Shown one piece after another: positions 40,646 through 49,967 of a DNA stretch of 64,000 nt. Source of the DNA: Streptomyces sp. YPW6 (GTDB lineage: Bacteria; Actinomycetota; Actinomycetes; Streptomycetales; Streptomycetaceae); NCBI RefSeq assembly GCF_018866325.1, contig NZ_CP076457.1, positions 1,302,001 to 1,366,000 of the forward strand, read 5' to 3'. A program made the position numbers and the translations under genes. A model generated the notes under the pieces. It was not told the origin of the DNA and did no database searches. It was given only the letters and a program-made list of their open reading frames with translations. How positions within the stretch are numbered: position 1 is the first letter of the stretch; each line of letters starts with the position of its first letter.

Positions 40646-41881
40646 TCATGCCACGGGGTCCCGCTCCACCGGGCAGCTCATACAGCGCGGTCCGCCCCGC
40701 CCGCGGCCCAGCTCGCTGCCCCGGATCTCGATCACCTCGATCCCCTGCTTGCGCAGATGGGTGTTGGTCGTGGCGTTGCGCTCGTACGCGACGACGACAC
40801 CGGGCTCGACCGCGAGCACGTTGCAGCCGTCGTCCCACTGCTCGCGCTCGGCGGCGTGCACGTCCTGGGTGGCGGTGAGCACCCGGATCGTGTCGAGGCC
40901 GAGGGCGGCGGCGATCGCGCGGTGCATGTGCTCGGGCGGATGGTCGGTGACCTTCAGCTCGCGGGGCCCGCTGCCGGGCTCGATGGTGTACGAGCGGAGC
41001 ATGCCGAGACCGGCGTACTGGGTGAACGTGTCGCCGTCGACCATCGTCATCACCGTGTCCAGGTGCATGAACGCGCGGGCCTTCGGCATGTCGAGCGCCA
41101 CGATCGTGCGTGCCGAACCGGCGTCGAAGAGGCCGCGGGCCAGCATCTCCACCGCCTGCGGGGTGGTGCGCTCGCTCATCCCGATCAGGACCGCCCCCTG
41201 CCCGATGACCAGGACGTCCCCGCCCTCGATGGTGGAGGGATAGTCGTCCTGCCCCTGTGACCAGTGGTGGAAGACGCCCGCCTCCGAGCCGGTGAAGAGC
41301 GGGTGGTGGCGGTAGATCGCCTCGAAGTGGACGGTCTCCCGCTGCCGGGCGGGCCAGCGCATGGCGTTGATGGACACCCCGTCGTAGATCCAGGCGGACG
41401 TGTCCCGGGTGAAGAGGTGGTTGGGCAGCGGGCCGAGGAGGAAGTCGTCCAGGTCCATCACGTGGAAGCGGACGGAGATCGGCTCGCTGTGCCGCTCCAG
41501 GAACTCCCGTTTGGTCATGCCGCCGACCAGCGCCTCCGCCAGCTCCGCCGCGGACAACTGCTCGAAGGCGGCCCGCAGATGCTCGGTGGCGAGCGGGCCG
41601 TACTCCTTCTCGTCGAAGACCCGGTCGAGCACGAGGCGCCGCGCGACCGGGATGTCGAGCGACTCGCGCAGCAGATCGCCGAAGAGGTGCACGGCGACTC
41701 CCCGGTCGCGCAGGACGTCGGCGAACCCGTCGTGCTCCTCCCGGGCGCGGCGCACCCACAGGACGTCGTCGAACAGGAGCGCGTCCTTGTTCCTGGGGGT
41801 GAGCCGCTTCAGCTCCAGATCGGGGCGGTGGAGTATGACGCGGCGCAGCCGCCCGGCTTCGGAGTCGACATGGAATCCCAT
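40646..41881 (-). CDS. arcA: Arginine deiminase
   Basis: 411 aa guanidino-group hydrolase that makes citrulline and ammonia from arginine. Conserved blocks: [21 protein letters not shown] (in part), [22 protein letters not shown] and the C-terminal [11 protein letters not shown] with the catalytic Cys at 400. ATG 41881 is preceded by GAGGATGAAGGC. Upstream of arcB with a 114-base gap that holds an operator-like element, so arcB can have its own promoter. Confidence 0.95.
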   Translation of the reverse strand: MGFHVDSEAGRLRRVILHRPDLELKRLTPRNKDALLFDDVLWVRRAREEHDGFADVLRDRGVAVHLFGDLLRESLDIPVARRLVLDRVFDEKEYGPLATEHLRAAFEQLSAAELAEALVGGMTKREFLERHSEPISVRFHVMDLDDFLLGPLPNHLFTRDTSAWIYDGVSINAMRWPARQRETVHFEAIYRHHPLFTGSEAGVFHHWSQGQDDYPSTIEGGDVLVIGQGAVLIGMSERTTPQAVEMLARGLFDAGSARTIVALDMPKARAFMHLDTVMTMVDGDTFTQYAGLGMLRSYTIEPGSGPRELKVTDHPPEHMHRAIAAALGLDTIRVLTATQDVHAAEREQWDDGCNVLAVEPGVVVAYERNATTNTHLRKQGIEVIEIRGSELGRGRGGPRCMSCPVERDPVA

Positions 41882-41938
41882 GCCTTCATCCTCACCACGC
41901 GGAGCGCCGTTCACCCGGCGAATCGCCTACCGGTTGGT

Positions 41939-41968
41939 CCCGGGGGTGCCCGGCCGGACACCCCCGGG
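41939..41968. terminator. Terminator of the pnkp operon
   Basis: Perfect 10-bp stem cccgggggtg / cacccccggg with a 10-base loop, starting one base after the pnkp stop codon on the minus strand, 58 bases upstream of the arcA start. Confidence 0.8.
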
Positions 41969-41969
41969 C

Positions 41970-44570
41970 TCAGAGCCGGGGGTCCACCGGCTCCGACTCC
42001 AGGGCCAGGACGGCGAACACCGCCTCGTGGATCCGCCACAGCGGCTCGCCCTCCGCCAGCCGGTCCAGCGCCTCCAGACCCAGCGCGTACTCCCGCAGGG
42101 CGAGCGAGCGCTTGTGGCCGAGGAAGCGGGAGCGCAGGCGCTCCAGATTCTCCGGGCGGGTGTACTCGGGGCCGTAGATGATGCGGAGGTACTCCCGGCC
42201 CCGCACCTTGATGCCGGGCTGGACGAGGCGGCCCCTGGCGTCCCGGACGAGGGCGCCGAGCGGCTTGACGACCATGCCCTCGCCACCCCGTCCGGTCATC
42301 TCCAGCCACCAGTCCGCACCCGCGCGGACCGAGGCCTCGTCGCCGGTGTCGACGACGAGCCGGCGGGTGACCTGGAGCAGGCCGGTCGGGTCGTGCTCGA
42401 CGAGCCGGTCCAGCCAGGCCAGCTGCTCGTCGTGCGGGACGGCGGCGAGGGAGCGGCCCTGGACGGCGAGGATCTGGAAGGGGGCCAGGCGCACCCCGTC
42501 CAGGCCCTCGGTGGGCCAGCAGTAGCGCCGGTACGCCTCGGTGAAGGCGGCGGCGTCCTGCGCGCGGGCCCGCTGGTGCCCGGCGAGGCCCGCCACCTCG
42601 ATGCCCCGGGCGGCCGCCTGCTCCAGGGCGGCGACGGCCGGCGGGAAGACGGCGCCGGACGCGGCACCGACGGCGGCGTACTGCGAACGGAGCAGCCCGC
42701 CGGCCTTCAGCGACCACGGCATCAGCTCGGCGTCCAGGAGCACCCAGTCGGTGTCCCACTCCGCCCAGAGCCCGGCGGCGGTGACGGCACTGCGGAGCCG
42801 GGCCAGGATCTCCTCGGTCAGGGCCGGGTCGTCCAGGAAGGGGCGGCCGGTGCGGGTGTACAGCGCGCCGGTGGGGCCCGCCGTGCCGAACCGGGCGGTC
42901 GCCGCCTCGGCGTCCTTGCAGAGCAGGACGACGGCCCGGGAGCCCATGTGCTTCTCCTCGCACACGACCCGCTCGACGCCGTCGGCCGCGTACTGCGCGA
43001 ACGCCTCGGCGGGGTGCTCCAGGAAGCCGTCCTCGCGGGAGGTGGCGGTGGGGGCCATGGTGGGCGGCAGGTAGGCGAGGAGCTGCGGGTCGACGGCGAA
43101 CCGGCTCATGACTTCGAGCGCGGCGGCGGCGTTCTCCTCGCGCACGGCGACGCGCCCCAGGTACCGGGTCTCCACGACGCGGCGGCCCTGGACGTCGGCG
43201 ATGTCCAGGGGCCGGCCCTCCCGGCCTCCGGGCGCCTCGGTGACCAGCGGCTTGACGGGCTCGTACCAGACCTTCTCGGCGGGGACGTCGACGAGTTCGC
43301 GCTCGGGCCAGCGCAGCGCGGTCATCCTCCCGCCGAAGACGGCGCCGGTGTCCAGGCAGATGGTGTTGTTGATCCAGGAGGTCGTGGGGACGGGGGTGTG
43401 GCCGTAGACCACGGTGGCGCGGCCCCGGTACTCCTCGGCCCACGGGTAGCGCACGGGCAGGCCGAACTCGTCGGTCTCACCGGTGGTGTCCCCGTACAGC
43501 GCGTGCGAGCGGACCCGGCCGGAGGTGCGGCCGTGGTACTTCTCGGGCAGCCCGGCGTGACAGACCACCAGCTTGCCGTCGTCCAGGACGTAGTGGCTGA
43601 CGAGGGAGTCGATGAACCTGCGCACCTGCCCCCGGAACTCGGGGTGCTCGGCGTCCTCGCGCTCCAACTGCTCGACGGTCTCGGCGAGGCCGTGGGTGAG
43701 CTGGACCTTGCGGCCCGCGAGGTAGCGGCCGAGCTTGTTCTCGTGGTTGCCGGGGACGCACAGGGCGTTGCCCGACGCCACCATGGACATCACGCGGCGC
43801 AAGACACCGGGGCTGTCGGGGCCCCGGTCCACGAGGTCGCCGACGAACACGGCCGTGCGGCCCCCGGGGTGGACGCCGTCCGCGTAACCGAGCTTGCCGA
43901 GCAGGGTCTCCAGCTCGGAGCTGCAGCCGTGGATGTCCCCGATGATGTCGAACGGGCCGGTGAGGTGGCGCAGGTCGTTGTAGCGGCGCTCCAGGACCAC
44001 ACGGGCGCTCTCGGTCTCCTCCTCGGTGCGCAGGATGTGCACCTTGCGGAAGCCCTCGCGCTCCAGGCCGCGCAGCGAGCGCCGCAGCTCACGGCGGTGC
44101 CGCTGGATGACATGGCGGGGCATGGAGGCACGGTCCGGGCGGGCCGCGTTGCGGGCGGCGCAGACCTCCTCGGGGAGGTCGAGGACGATGGCGATGGGCA
44201 GGACGTCGTACTTCCTGGCCAGCTGGACGAGCTGCCTGCGGCTCTCGGACTGGACGCTGGTGGCGTCGACGACGGTGAGCCGCCCGGCCTCCAGGCGCTT
44301 GCCCGCGATGTAGTGCAGCACGTCGAAGGCGTCGCGGCTGGCGCTCTGGTCGTTCTCGTCGTCGGCGACCAGGCCCCGGCAGACGTCCGAGGAGACGATC
44401 TCGGTCGGCTTGAAGTGCTTGCGGGCGAAGGTGGACTTGCCCGATCCGCTGGCGCCGATGAGGACGACGAGGGAGAGGTCGGTCACCGGCAGCTCGCGGG
44501 CGGCGCGGCCGGCCGCCGGGGCGGTGCTGATGCCGTCGGCGCTTGCCGCGCCGGCGTCGGTGCTGTTCAT
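41970..44570 (-). CDS. pnkp: Polynucleotide kinase-phosphatase (RNA repair)
   Basis: 866 aa, three catalytic modules in the order of bacterial Pnkp. Kinase: P-loop GASGSGKS at 39-46 (Lys45), Asp62 and Arg65 matching the C. thermocellum enzyme spacing. Metallophosphoesterase: GDIHG 211-215, GDLVDRG 244-250, GNHE 274-277, His338 and His391. Ligase-like adenylyltransferase: Lys540 in EEKHMG. It heals 5'-OH and 2',3'-cyclic phosphate ends of cut RNA and auto-adenylates, but needs Hen1 to seal. ATG 44570 overlaps the hen1 stop, fitting the known two-protein complex. Length is near that of the clostridial protein. Confidence 0.96.
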   Translation of the reverse strand: MNSTDAGAASADGISTAPAAGRAARELPVTDLSLVVLIGASGSGKSTFARKHFKPTEIVSSDVCRGLVADDENDQSASRDAFDVLHYIAGKRLEAGRLTVVDATSVQSESRRQLVQLARKYDVLPIAIVLDLPEEVCAARNAARPDRASMPRHVIQRHRRELRRSLRGLEREGFRKVHILRTEEETESARVVLERRYNDLRHLTGPFDIIGDIHGCSSELETLLGKLGYADGVHPGGRTAVFVGDLVDRGPDSPGVLRRVMSMVASGNALCVPGNHENKLGRYLAGRKVQLTHGLAETVEQLEREDAEHPEFRGQVRRFIDSLVSHYVLDDGKLVVCHAGLPEKYHGRTSGRVRSHALYGDTTGETDEFGLPVRYPWAEEYRGRATVVYGHTPVPTTSWINNTICLDTGAVFGGRMTALRWPERELVDVPAEKVWYEPVKPLVTEAPGGREGRPLDIADVQGRRVVETRYLGRVAVREENAAAALEVMSRFAVDPQLLAYLPPTMAPTATSREDGFLEHPAEAFAQYAADGVERVVCEEKHMGSRAVVLLCKDAEAATARFGTAGPTGALYTRTGRPFLDDPALTEEILARLRSAVTAAGLWAEWDTDWVLLDAELMPWSLKAGGLLRSQYAAVGAASGAVFPPAVAALEQAAARGIEVAGLAGHQRARAQDAAAFTEAYRRYCWPTEGLDGVRLAPFQILAVQGRSLAAVPHDEQLAWLDRLVEHDPTGLLQVTRRLVVDTGDEASVRAGADWWLEMTGRGGEGMVVKPLGALVRDARGRLVQPGIKVRGREYLRIIYGPEYTRPENLERLRSRFLGHKRSLALREYALGLEALDRLAEGEPLWRIHEAVFAVLALESEPVDPRL

Positions 44571-46054
44571 GCGGCTTCCGCCTCCTTCGTCTTCCCGGTC
44601 GTCGTACCGGTCTCGGTGGCCCGGGTGAACACGGCCATCTGGGTCGGCGGCCCCACCTCGGGGTCGTCCGGCCCGACCGGCACGTACCGGACGGTGTATC
44701 CGTGCCGTTCGGCCACCTGCCCGGCCCAGTCCCGGAATTCGGCCCGGGTCCACTCGAAGCGGTGGTCCCCGTGCCGGGCGTGCCCGGCCGGGAGGGTCTC
44801 CCAGCGGACGTTGTACTCGACGTTCGGCGTGGTCACGAGGACCGTCCCGGGGCGCGCGGCACCGAACACCGCGTACTCCAGGGCCGGCAGCCGGGGCAGG
44901 TCCAGATGCTCGACGACCTCGCTGAGCACGGCGGCGTCATAGCCGGCCAGCCGCTTGTCCGTGTAGGTCAGCGAGCCCTGCCGCAGTGTGACCCGGTCGG
45001 CCTGGCGTTCGCCCATCCGGTCCAGCTTGAGTCGCCGCGAGGCGATGGTGAGGGCGCGCATCGAGACGTCCACGCCCACGATCTCGGTGAAGCGCGCGTC
45101 CTTGAGGAGCGCCTGCACCAACTGCCCCTGGCCGCAGCCGAGGTCGAGCACACGGCTCGCCCCGGCGGCGCGCAGCGCGTCGAGGATCGCGGTCCTCCGG
45201 TGCACGGCGAGCGGGACCGGCTTCTCCTCGGTGTCGGTGCTCTCGTCCACCGCGTTGTCGACGCTGTCCACGTCGAGGTCGTCCGACTCGGCGAGCCGGA
45301 CCAGCTCCAGGGCCTGGTCCGCCTGACGGGTGAGCCCCCAGCGGTGGGCCAGGTAGCGCCGGGTGATCAGCGGCCGCTCGGGGTGGTCGGCCAGCCAGCC
45401 CTCCCCGGCCCGCAGCAGCTTGTCCACCTCGTCGGGTGCGACCCAGTAGTGCTTGGCGTCGTCGAGCACCGGCAGCAGGACATAGAGCTGCCGCAGCGCG
45501 TCGGCGAGCCGCAACTCGCCTTCCAGCACCAGCCGTACGTAGCGCGAGTCGCCCCATGCGGGGAACTGCTCGTCCAGCGGTACGGGCGTGGCCTCGACCC
45601 GCTCCCAGCCGAGCGGCGCGAACAGCCGGTGCACCAGCTCGGCGCCGCCCCGGGCGGGCAGGGCGGGCACCTCGATCCGCAGCGGCAGCGGACTCGCCGC
45701 CCGCTCGGGCATGGCGCGGCAGACCCCGCCGAGCGCGGACTTGAACACGGCGGCGAGGGCGACCGACAACAGCGAGGACGCGGCATAGGGGCGGTCGTTG
45801 ACGTACTGCGCGAGCGCCGCGTCGGGCGCGCCTCCCCGGCCCTTGCCCTTGCCGCGCCGCACGAGCGCCACCGGATCCACCTCCAGCAGGAGTGCGGCCG
45901 TGCAGCGCTCGGCGGACGCCTCGGGGTAGAAGACGTGCGCGGAGCCGTGCGAGGTGGAGAACGCCTGCGCCTTGTCAGGGTGCTTGTGCAGCAGGAAGCC
46001 CAGATCAGTGGCGGGGCGCTCTTGGGTGCCGGTCGTACCGATTGTCAGGAACAC
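44567..46054 (-). CDS. hen1: 3'-terminal RNA ribose 2'-O-methyltransferase Hen1
   Basis: 495 aa. The N-terminal half (1-250) is the bacterial Hen1 domain that binds and activates Pnkp ligase. The C-terminal half is a SAM methyltransferase with DLGCGQGQ (304-311). The metal-binding set is Glu379, Glu382, His383 and His431, as in the clostridial enzyme. It methylates the 2'-OH at the repair junction to protect RNA from being cut again. GTG 46054 is preferred because orthologues start FLTI; GTG 46075 is an alternative. Confidence 0.95.
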   Translation of the reverse strand: MFLTIGTTGTQERPATDLGFLLHKHPDKAQAFSTSHGSAHVFYPEASAERCTAALLLEVDPVALVRRGKGKGRGGAPDAALAQYVNDRPYAASSLLSVALAAVFKSALGGVCRAMPERAASPLPLRIEVPALPARGGAELVHRLFAPLGWERVEATPVPLDEQFPAWGDSRYVRLVLEGELRLADALRQLYVLLPVLDDAKHYWVAPDEVDKLLRAGEGWLADHPERPLITRRYLAHRWGLTRQADQALELVRLAESDDLDVDSVDNAVDESTDTEEKPVPLAVHRRTAILDALRAAGASRVLDLGCGQGQLVQALLKDARFTEIVGVDVSMRALTIASRRLKLDRMGERQADRVTLRQGSLTYTDKRLAGYDAAVLSEVVEHLDLPRLPALEYAVFGAARPGTVLVTTPNVEYNVRWETLPAGHARHGDHRFEWTRAEFRDWAGQVAERHGYTVRYVPVGPDDPEVGPPTQMAVFTRATETGTTTGKTKEAEAA

Positions 46055-46110
46055 CTGTCCGAGTATGATCCTCACCCCCCGTCCCCACCAGGCATTTTCG
46101 CCCCGCTCGG

Positions 46111-47103
46111 CTACTGCGCAGGCCCCTTGGGCTTCTGCGCCGCCTCCAGATGCTCCAGGTGCCCGGCCGACTCGGCCTCCAGGTCCTCCAGCCGCCCGCC
46201 CAGCTCGGCCACGAGGTACGGCCCCACGCGGCAGCAGCCTCCGACGAGCCTCGCGCCGGCCCGCGTCCAGGACCGCACCCTGCCCGGGTCGAACGTGCCG
46301 CGCCCGGTCCACTCACGCGCCCCGGCGTCCCAGCCCTCACCACTGTTCGGGTAGACCACGGCGGGCCTGCCCGTGACCGCCACGGCCTGCTCCACCGCCT
46401 CCCGCACCTCGTCCGGGTCGCAGCAGTTGACGCCGACCGCGAGGACGGACTCCCGGCCGGCCGCCACCGCGAACGCCTCCTCCAGCGGCTGCCCGGCCCG
46501 GGTCCGCCCGCCCGCCACGCTGTAGGAGAGCCAGTACGGCAGTCCGGTCTCCTCGGCCACCCGGACCATGGCCTCCGCCTCGTCCAGGTCCGGCACCGTC
46601 TCCAGCGCCAGGACGTCGGGCCCGGCAGCCGCCAGTGCCGCCACCCGGGGGCGGTGGAACCGCTCCAGCTCCCGGACGCTCAGCCCGTAACGCCCCCGGT
46701 ACTCGCTGCCGTCCGCGAGCATCGCCCCGTACGGTCCGACGGACGCGGCGACCCAGGTCTCCCGGCCGGGGCCGGCCCGGCGCACCGCGTCGGCGGCACT
46801 CCGGGCCAGCTTCACGCTGCGGGCGAGCAGTGCCTCGGTCCCGGCCCGGTCGAGCCCGTATCTCCCGAATCCTTCGAACGTGGCCTGATAGCTGGCCGTG
46901 ATGAGCACCCGTGCCCCGGCCCGGAGATAGGCGAGGTGGGCGGCCTCGACCTGTTCGGGCGCGTCGGCCAGCAGCCGGGCCGACCACAGCGCGTCGGACA
47001 GGTCACAGCCCTGTGCCTCCAGCTGGTTGGACAGCCCGCCGTCCAGCAGGACGGGCCCGGCGTCCAGCGCGTCGGCGAGCGTACCGCCCGTGCTCACGGC
47101 CAC
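46111..47103 (-). CDS. mmuM: Homocysteine S-methyltransferase
   Basis: 330 aa. Transfers a methyl group from S-methylmethionine (or SAM) to homocysteine. Zinc ligands are in VGVNCCDP and VGGCCRVG; LLDGGLSNQLEAQG and ALETVPDLDEA are typical of the family. GTG 47103 follows GAGGAGGCAGAG. It lies between the LLM oxidoreductase and hen1 on the same strand with short gaps, so it may share their transcript; a functional link to RNA repair is not evident, though it would supply methionine for SAM. Confidence 0.92.
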   Translation of the reverse strand: MAVSTGGTLADALDAGPVLLDGGLSNQLEAQGCDLSDALWSARLLADAPEQVEAAHLAYLRAGARVLITASYQATFEGFGRYGLDRAGTEALLARSVKLARSAADAVRRAGPGRETWVAASVGPYGAMLADGSEYRGRYGLSVRELERFHRPRVAALAAAGPDVLALETVPDLDEAEAMVRVAEETGLPYWLSYSVAGGRTRAGQPLEEAFAVAAGRESVLAVGVNCCDPDEVREAVEQAVAVTGRPAVVYPNSGEGWDAGAREWTGRGTFDPGRVRSWTRAGARLVGGCCRVGPYLVAELGGRLEDLEAESAGHLEHLEAAQKPKGPAQ

Positions 47104-47114
47104 CTCTGCCTCCT

Positions 47115-47165
47115 CGGGTCGGGTCAGGCCGCTTCAGGTCAGGTCAGGTCAGGTCAGGTCAGGTC
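47115..47165. repeat. Pentanucleotide repeat (AGGTC)n
   Basis: Six perfect aggtc units at 47136-47165, preceded by degenerate gggtc / aggcc / gcttc units from 47115. On the minus strand the repeat begins at the stop of the LLM gene and fills the spacer up to the mmuM ribosome-binding site. Confidence 0.9.
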
Positions 47166-48082
47166 AGCTGGGACTGGATCTGCGAGGAGATCAGTTCCAG
47201 ATGGTCCAGGTCGTCCAGGTCGAGGATCTGGAGGTAGATCCTCGACGAGCCGATCGCCCCGTAGCGGCCGATCTTGTCGACCACCTCGGCGGGCGAACCG
47301 GCCAGACCGTTCGCCTTGAGCTCTTCCACGTCCCGGCCGATGGCCGCCGCGCGCCGGGCGACCTCGGCGTCGTCCTTGCCGGTGCAGACGATCAGCGCGT
47401 TGGAGTACACGAGGTCGTCCGGCGAGCGCCCGTGCGCCTGCGCGGCGGCCCGGACCCGGCCGAACTGCTTCTCGCTGTCCTCCAGCGAGGCGAACGGGAT
47501 GTTGAACTCGTCCGCGTACTGCGCGGCGAGGCGGGGGGTGCGCGTCGCCCCGTGACCGCCGATCAGGACGGGCACCTTGGCCTGGGCGGGCTTGGGCAGC
47601 GCGGGCGAGTCGGTGAGCTGGTAGAAGGTCCCGTCGTAGCTGAAGGTCTTGCCGACCTCCGTGGCCCACAGCCCGGTGACGATCGCGAGCTGCTCCTCCA
47701 GGCGACCGAACTTCTCCTTGGGGAACGGGATCCCGTAGGCCTTGTGCTCCTCCTCGAACCAGCCCGCGCCCAGTCCCAGTTCGATCCGGCCGCCTGACAT
47801 CTGGTCGACCTGGGCCACCTGGATGGCGAGCACCCCCGGCAGGCGGAACGTGCCGGCCGTCATCAGCGTGCCGAGCCGGATCCGCCGGGTCTCGCGCGCC
47901 AGTCCGGCCAGAGTGATCCAGGCGTCCGTCGGTCCGGGCAGTCCGTCGCCGGAGCCCATGCGGAGATAGTGGTCGGAGCGGTAGAAGGCGTCGAAGCCGA
48001 GGTCCTCCGTGGCCTTGGCGACGGTGAGCAAGGTGTCGTAGTCGGCCCCCTGCTGGGGCTCGGTGAAGATGCGAAGATCCAT
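47159..48082 (-). CDS. LLM-class F420-dependent oxidoreductase
   Basis: 307 aa luciferase-like TIM barrel. Key segments are FYRSDHYLRMG, IRLGTLMTAGTFRLPG, QMSGGRIELGLGAGWFEEEH and PVLIGGHGATRTPRLAA, of the F420-binding type usual in mycobacteria and Streptomyces. Substrate unknown. First gene of a row that continues with mmuM, hen1 and pnkp. The stop codon is made by the first units of the pentanucleotide repeat. Confidence 0.9.
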   Translation of the reverse strand: MDLRIFTEPQQGADYDTLLTVAKATEDLGFDAFYRSDHYLRMGSGDGLPGPTDAWITLAGLARETRRIRLGTLMTAGTFRLPGVLAIQVAQVDQMSGGRIELGLGAGWFEEEHKAYGIPFPKEKFGRLEEQLAIVTGLWATEVGKTFSYDGTFYQLTDSPALPKPAQAKVPVLIGGHGATRTPRLAAQYADEFNIPFASLEDSEKQFGRVRAAAQAHGRSPDDLVYSNALIVCTGKDDAEVARRAAAIGRDVEELKANGLAGSPAEVVDKIGRYGAIGSSRIYLQILDLDDLDHLELISSQIQSQLT

Positions 48083-48210
48083 GCCTCCATCCTGCCTCCC
48101 CGAGGCCGCCGCCCGGCCCTCGCCTCCCCCGGGAGCCCGTGCCTCTCTCGTCGGAGCCGACCGTCTGCTCTCGCAGCGCCCCCGGTCGGTGCCCCCTGTC
48201 GGTGCCCCGC

Positions 48211-48726
48211 TCAGGGCCCCGCCGCCGACGGTGCGGGGCCTCGTATGCCGTACGGGCCGTCACGCTCCCTCGCCCGCTCCGGATCCCGCTCCCTCTCCGC
48301 CAGGCGTCTCAGCATCCCGTGCACACGGTCCAGTGATTCGTCCGCCGCGTCCATGGCCTCGATGCACTGCCAGTACAGCCCGTCCTCCCCCGTGTCGCAG
48401 GCCACCCCGACCAGCGCGATCCCGGCCTCGCCGAGCAGCAGCGCGAGCCCTGCCAGGGCCGGCCTGATCTCGCCGATCCCCGACAACTGGGCGGCCCTGG
48501 CACCTCCGGAGATCACCGCGGGATGGTCCAACGCCGAGCATCCGACGCCGATCTCGCCCAGCGCCCGCGCCTCGCTCCGTAATTCCATCGGCCCGCACAG
48601 CGCCAGCCGGCCGCCCACCGCCCGTGCGAGCGCCTGCGCCTGCCAGGCCTCCGCCATGACGTCCAGCGCGCCCCGGCTGTCGGCCAGAGCCCGCCGACCC
48701 ACCTCGATGAGTCGCTCCGCTTCCAT
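48211..48726 (-). CDS. DUF6099-like actinobacterial protein
   Basis: 171 aa, mostly helical, with AERLIEVGRRALADSRGALDVMAEAWQAQAL (shown by its two ends AERLIEVGRRAL and MAEAWQAQAL) and GEDGLYWQCIEAMDAADES. It resembles a Streptomyces-specific family known to me only as DUF6099; no function is known. ATG 48726 follows GGGGGAGACAG. Monocistronic. A perfect hairpin (ggccccgc / gcggggcc, 48215-48240) lies in its last codons. Confidence 0.7.
   Translation of the reverse strand: MEAERLIEVGRRALADSRGALDVMAEAWQAQALARAVGGRLALCGPMELRSEARALGEIGVGCSALDHPAVISGGARAAQLSGIGEIRPALAGLALLLGEAGIALVGVACDTGEDGLYWQCIEAMDAADESLDRVHGMLRRLAERERDPERARERDGPYGIRGPAPSAAGP
48215..48240. terminator. Hairpin within the last codons of the DUF6099-like gene
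   Basis: 8-bp perfect stem ggccccgc / gcggggcc with a 10-base loop, overlapping the final nine codons of the gene. Confidence 0.4.
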
Positions 48727-48850
48727 CTGTCTCCCCCGTCCGTACGAAAACCCGCTCACCTCATTCATTACCCACAGTGAGGTAGACAGCACCGTAAGGC
48801 CAGAGGAAATCGGAAATCTGTGGACACGAAGTCGAATGTGGATAACTCGA

Positions 48851-49210
48851 TCACTCCGAAGAGTGACGATCTGGGGGTTCAGTGGCCCCCGGCAGAGGGA
48901 AGCGTTTCTCGTTCCGTTCCAGCTTGGCCGCCAGTGCCGCCGTCGGATCGATGCCCAACACCTCGCAGAACTGAAGGAGATAGGCGAGCACGTCCGCCAC
49001 CTCGTCGGCGACCCGGTGGGCGGATTCGGGGTCCTCCATGACCCCGGCCGACTGTTCGGGCGTCAGCCACTGGAAGATCTCCAGCAGTTCGGCGGCCTCG
49101 ACGCTGAGCGCGGCGGCCAGGTTCTTCGGGGTGTGGTACTGCCCCCAGTCCCGCGCGGCCGCGAAGGCGGCCAGCCGGCGCTGGAGTTCTGCCACGTCGA
49201 TGTCCGTCAC
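48851..49210 (-). CDS. MazG-like nucleotide pyrophosphohydrolase
   Basis: 119 aa all-alpha NTP pyrophosphatase. The metal-binding E-x2-E and E-x2-D pairs are visible in VEAAELLEIFQWL and VADEVADVLAYLL. Related small enzymes hydrolyse dCTP, dUTP or damaged nucleotides (RS21-C6 type). GTG 49210 gives the usual MazG-like start; a longer frame upstream is low-complexity and was rejected. Confidence 0.88.
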   Translation of the reverse strand: MTDIDVAELQRRLAAFAAARDWGQYHTPKNLAAALSVEAAELLEIFQWLTPEQSAGVMEDPESAHRVADEVADVLAYLLQFCEVLGIDPTAALAAKLERNEKRFPLPGATEPPDRHSSE

Positions 49211-49410
49211 GGCACCAGGTCTATCACCGGCCACCGACAGCGCCTCCCGCACCTGCAGGGCACGCCCCTCCGCACGTACCGGGCACGCCCCCCCAACGTA
49301 CGGAACACCCCTCCCGCGCGCTGGGCACCCCTCCCGCACGCCCGCCCTCCCCGCTCAGGACGCAGGCGGGGCGGCGGTCCGCACGGGCCGCCGCCCCCGG
49401 GGTCCGGCCC

Positions 49411-49815
49411 CTACGACTGGGCGAGGCCGGCGGGCGTGACCCCCTCGACCTCCATGCCGACGGGTGCGAGCAGGAAGACGTTGCGGTCGACCCGGTGCAT
49501 ACCGCTGCCGAGACCGAAGACCACACCGCTGCTGAAGTCGAGAATCCGCTTCGCCACGTCCGATTCCGCCGCCGTCAGGTCGAGCAGCACCGGCACCTGG
49601 GCGACGAGGTACTCGGCGACCTCCCGGGCATCCGCGAAGACCTGGACCCGCAGGACGACGAGGCGGCGCTGTTCGGCGGCACGCTCGTCGGGGACGGTGC
49701 GGTGGTCGATCCGGGACGGCCACTCGTCACGGCCGCGCAGGGGTACGACCTGCGCGAGTCCCTCCCACTGCTCGTCGGTGGCGTCGTATCTGTCGTACCT
49801 GTCGTACCTGCTCAC
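49411..49815 (-). CDS. SepF-like cell division protein
   Basis: 134 aa. SepF-domain protein (VLRVQVFADAREVAEYLV, VPVLLDLTAAESDVAKRILDFSSG, shown in part, and GMHRVDRNVFLLAP), of the shorter Streptomyces SepF-like type that lacks the N-terminal amphipathic helix. The start RYDRYDRYD arises from a 9-base triplet repeat. SepF proteins act at FtsZ assembly on the membrane. GTG 49815 overlaps the end of a possible small upstream frame (GTGA). Confidence 0.88.
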   Translation of the reverse strand: MSRYDRYDRYDATDEQWEGLAQVVPLRGRDEWPSRIDHRTVPDERAAEQRRLVVLRVQVFADAREVAEYLVAQVPVLLDLTAAESDVAKRILDFSSGVVFGLGSGMHRVDRNVFLLAPVGMEVEGVTPAGLAQS

Positions 49816-49871
49816 AGGTTCACCCCGTCGTCGAACCGGTCGGATGGGCACCGGCTGCACTCACTGTTCAT
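49812..49871 (-). CDS. Possible 19-residue peptide upstream of the SepF-like gene
   Basis: ATG 49871 has a good ribosome-binding site (GAGAGGA, 8 bases away). The frame encodes MNSECSRCPSDRFDDGVNL and stops overlapping the SepF-like GTG by four bases. Could be a coupled leader peptide or an actual small protein with a CxxC pair. A longer frame from ATG 49967 is also open. Seen only as an open frame with signals; not proven. Confidence 0.35.
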   Translation of the reverse strand: MNSECSRCPSDRFDDGVNL

Positions 49872-49967
49872 CGGGCAATCCTCTCGCCCCTCACCCGTTC
49901 GGCTTACCAACGACACGGCCGAGTCCGCCTCCGTGTCGCATCCGATATCCGGCGGACATCGGTTCAT

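Noticed and set aside
47136..47165. Phase-variable switch of the LLM protein
   Set aside because: The stop codon lies within the first repeat units, so changing copy number does not change the protein.
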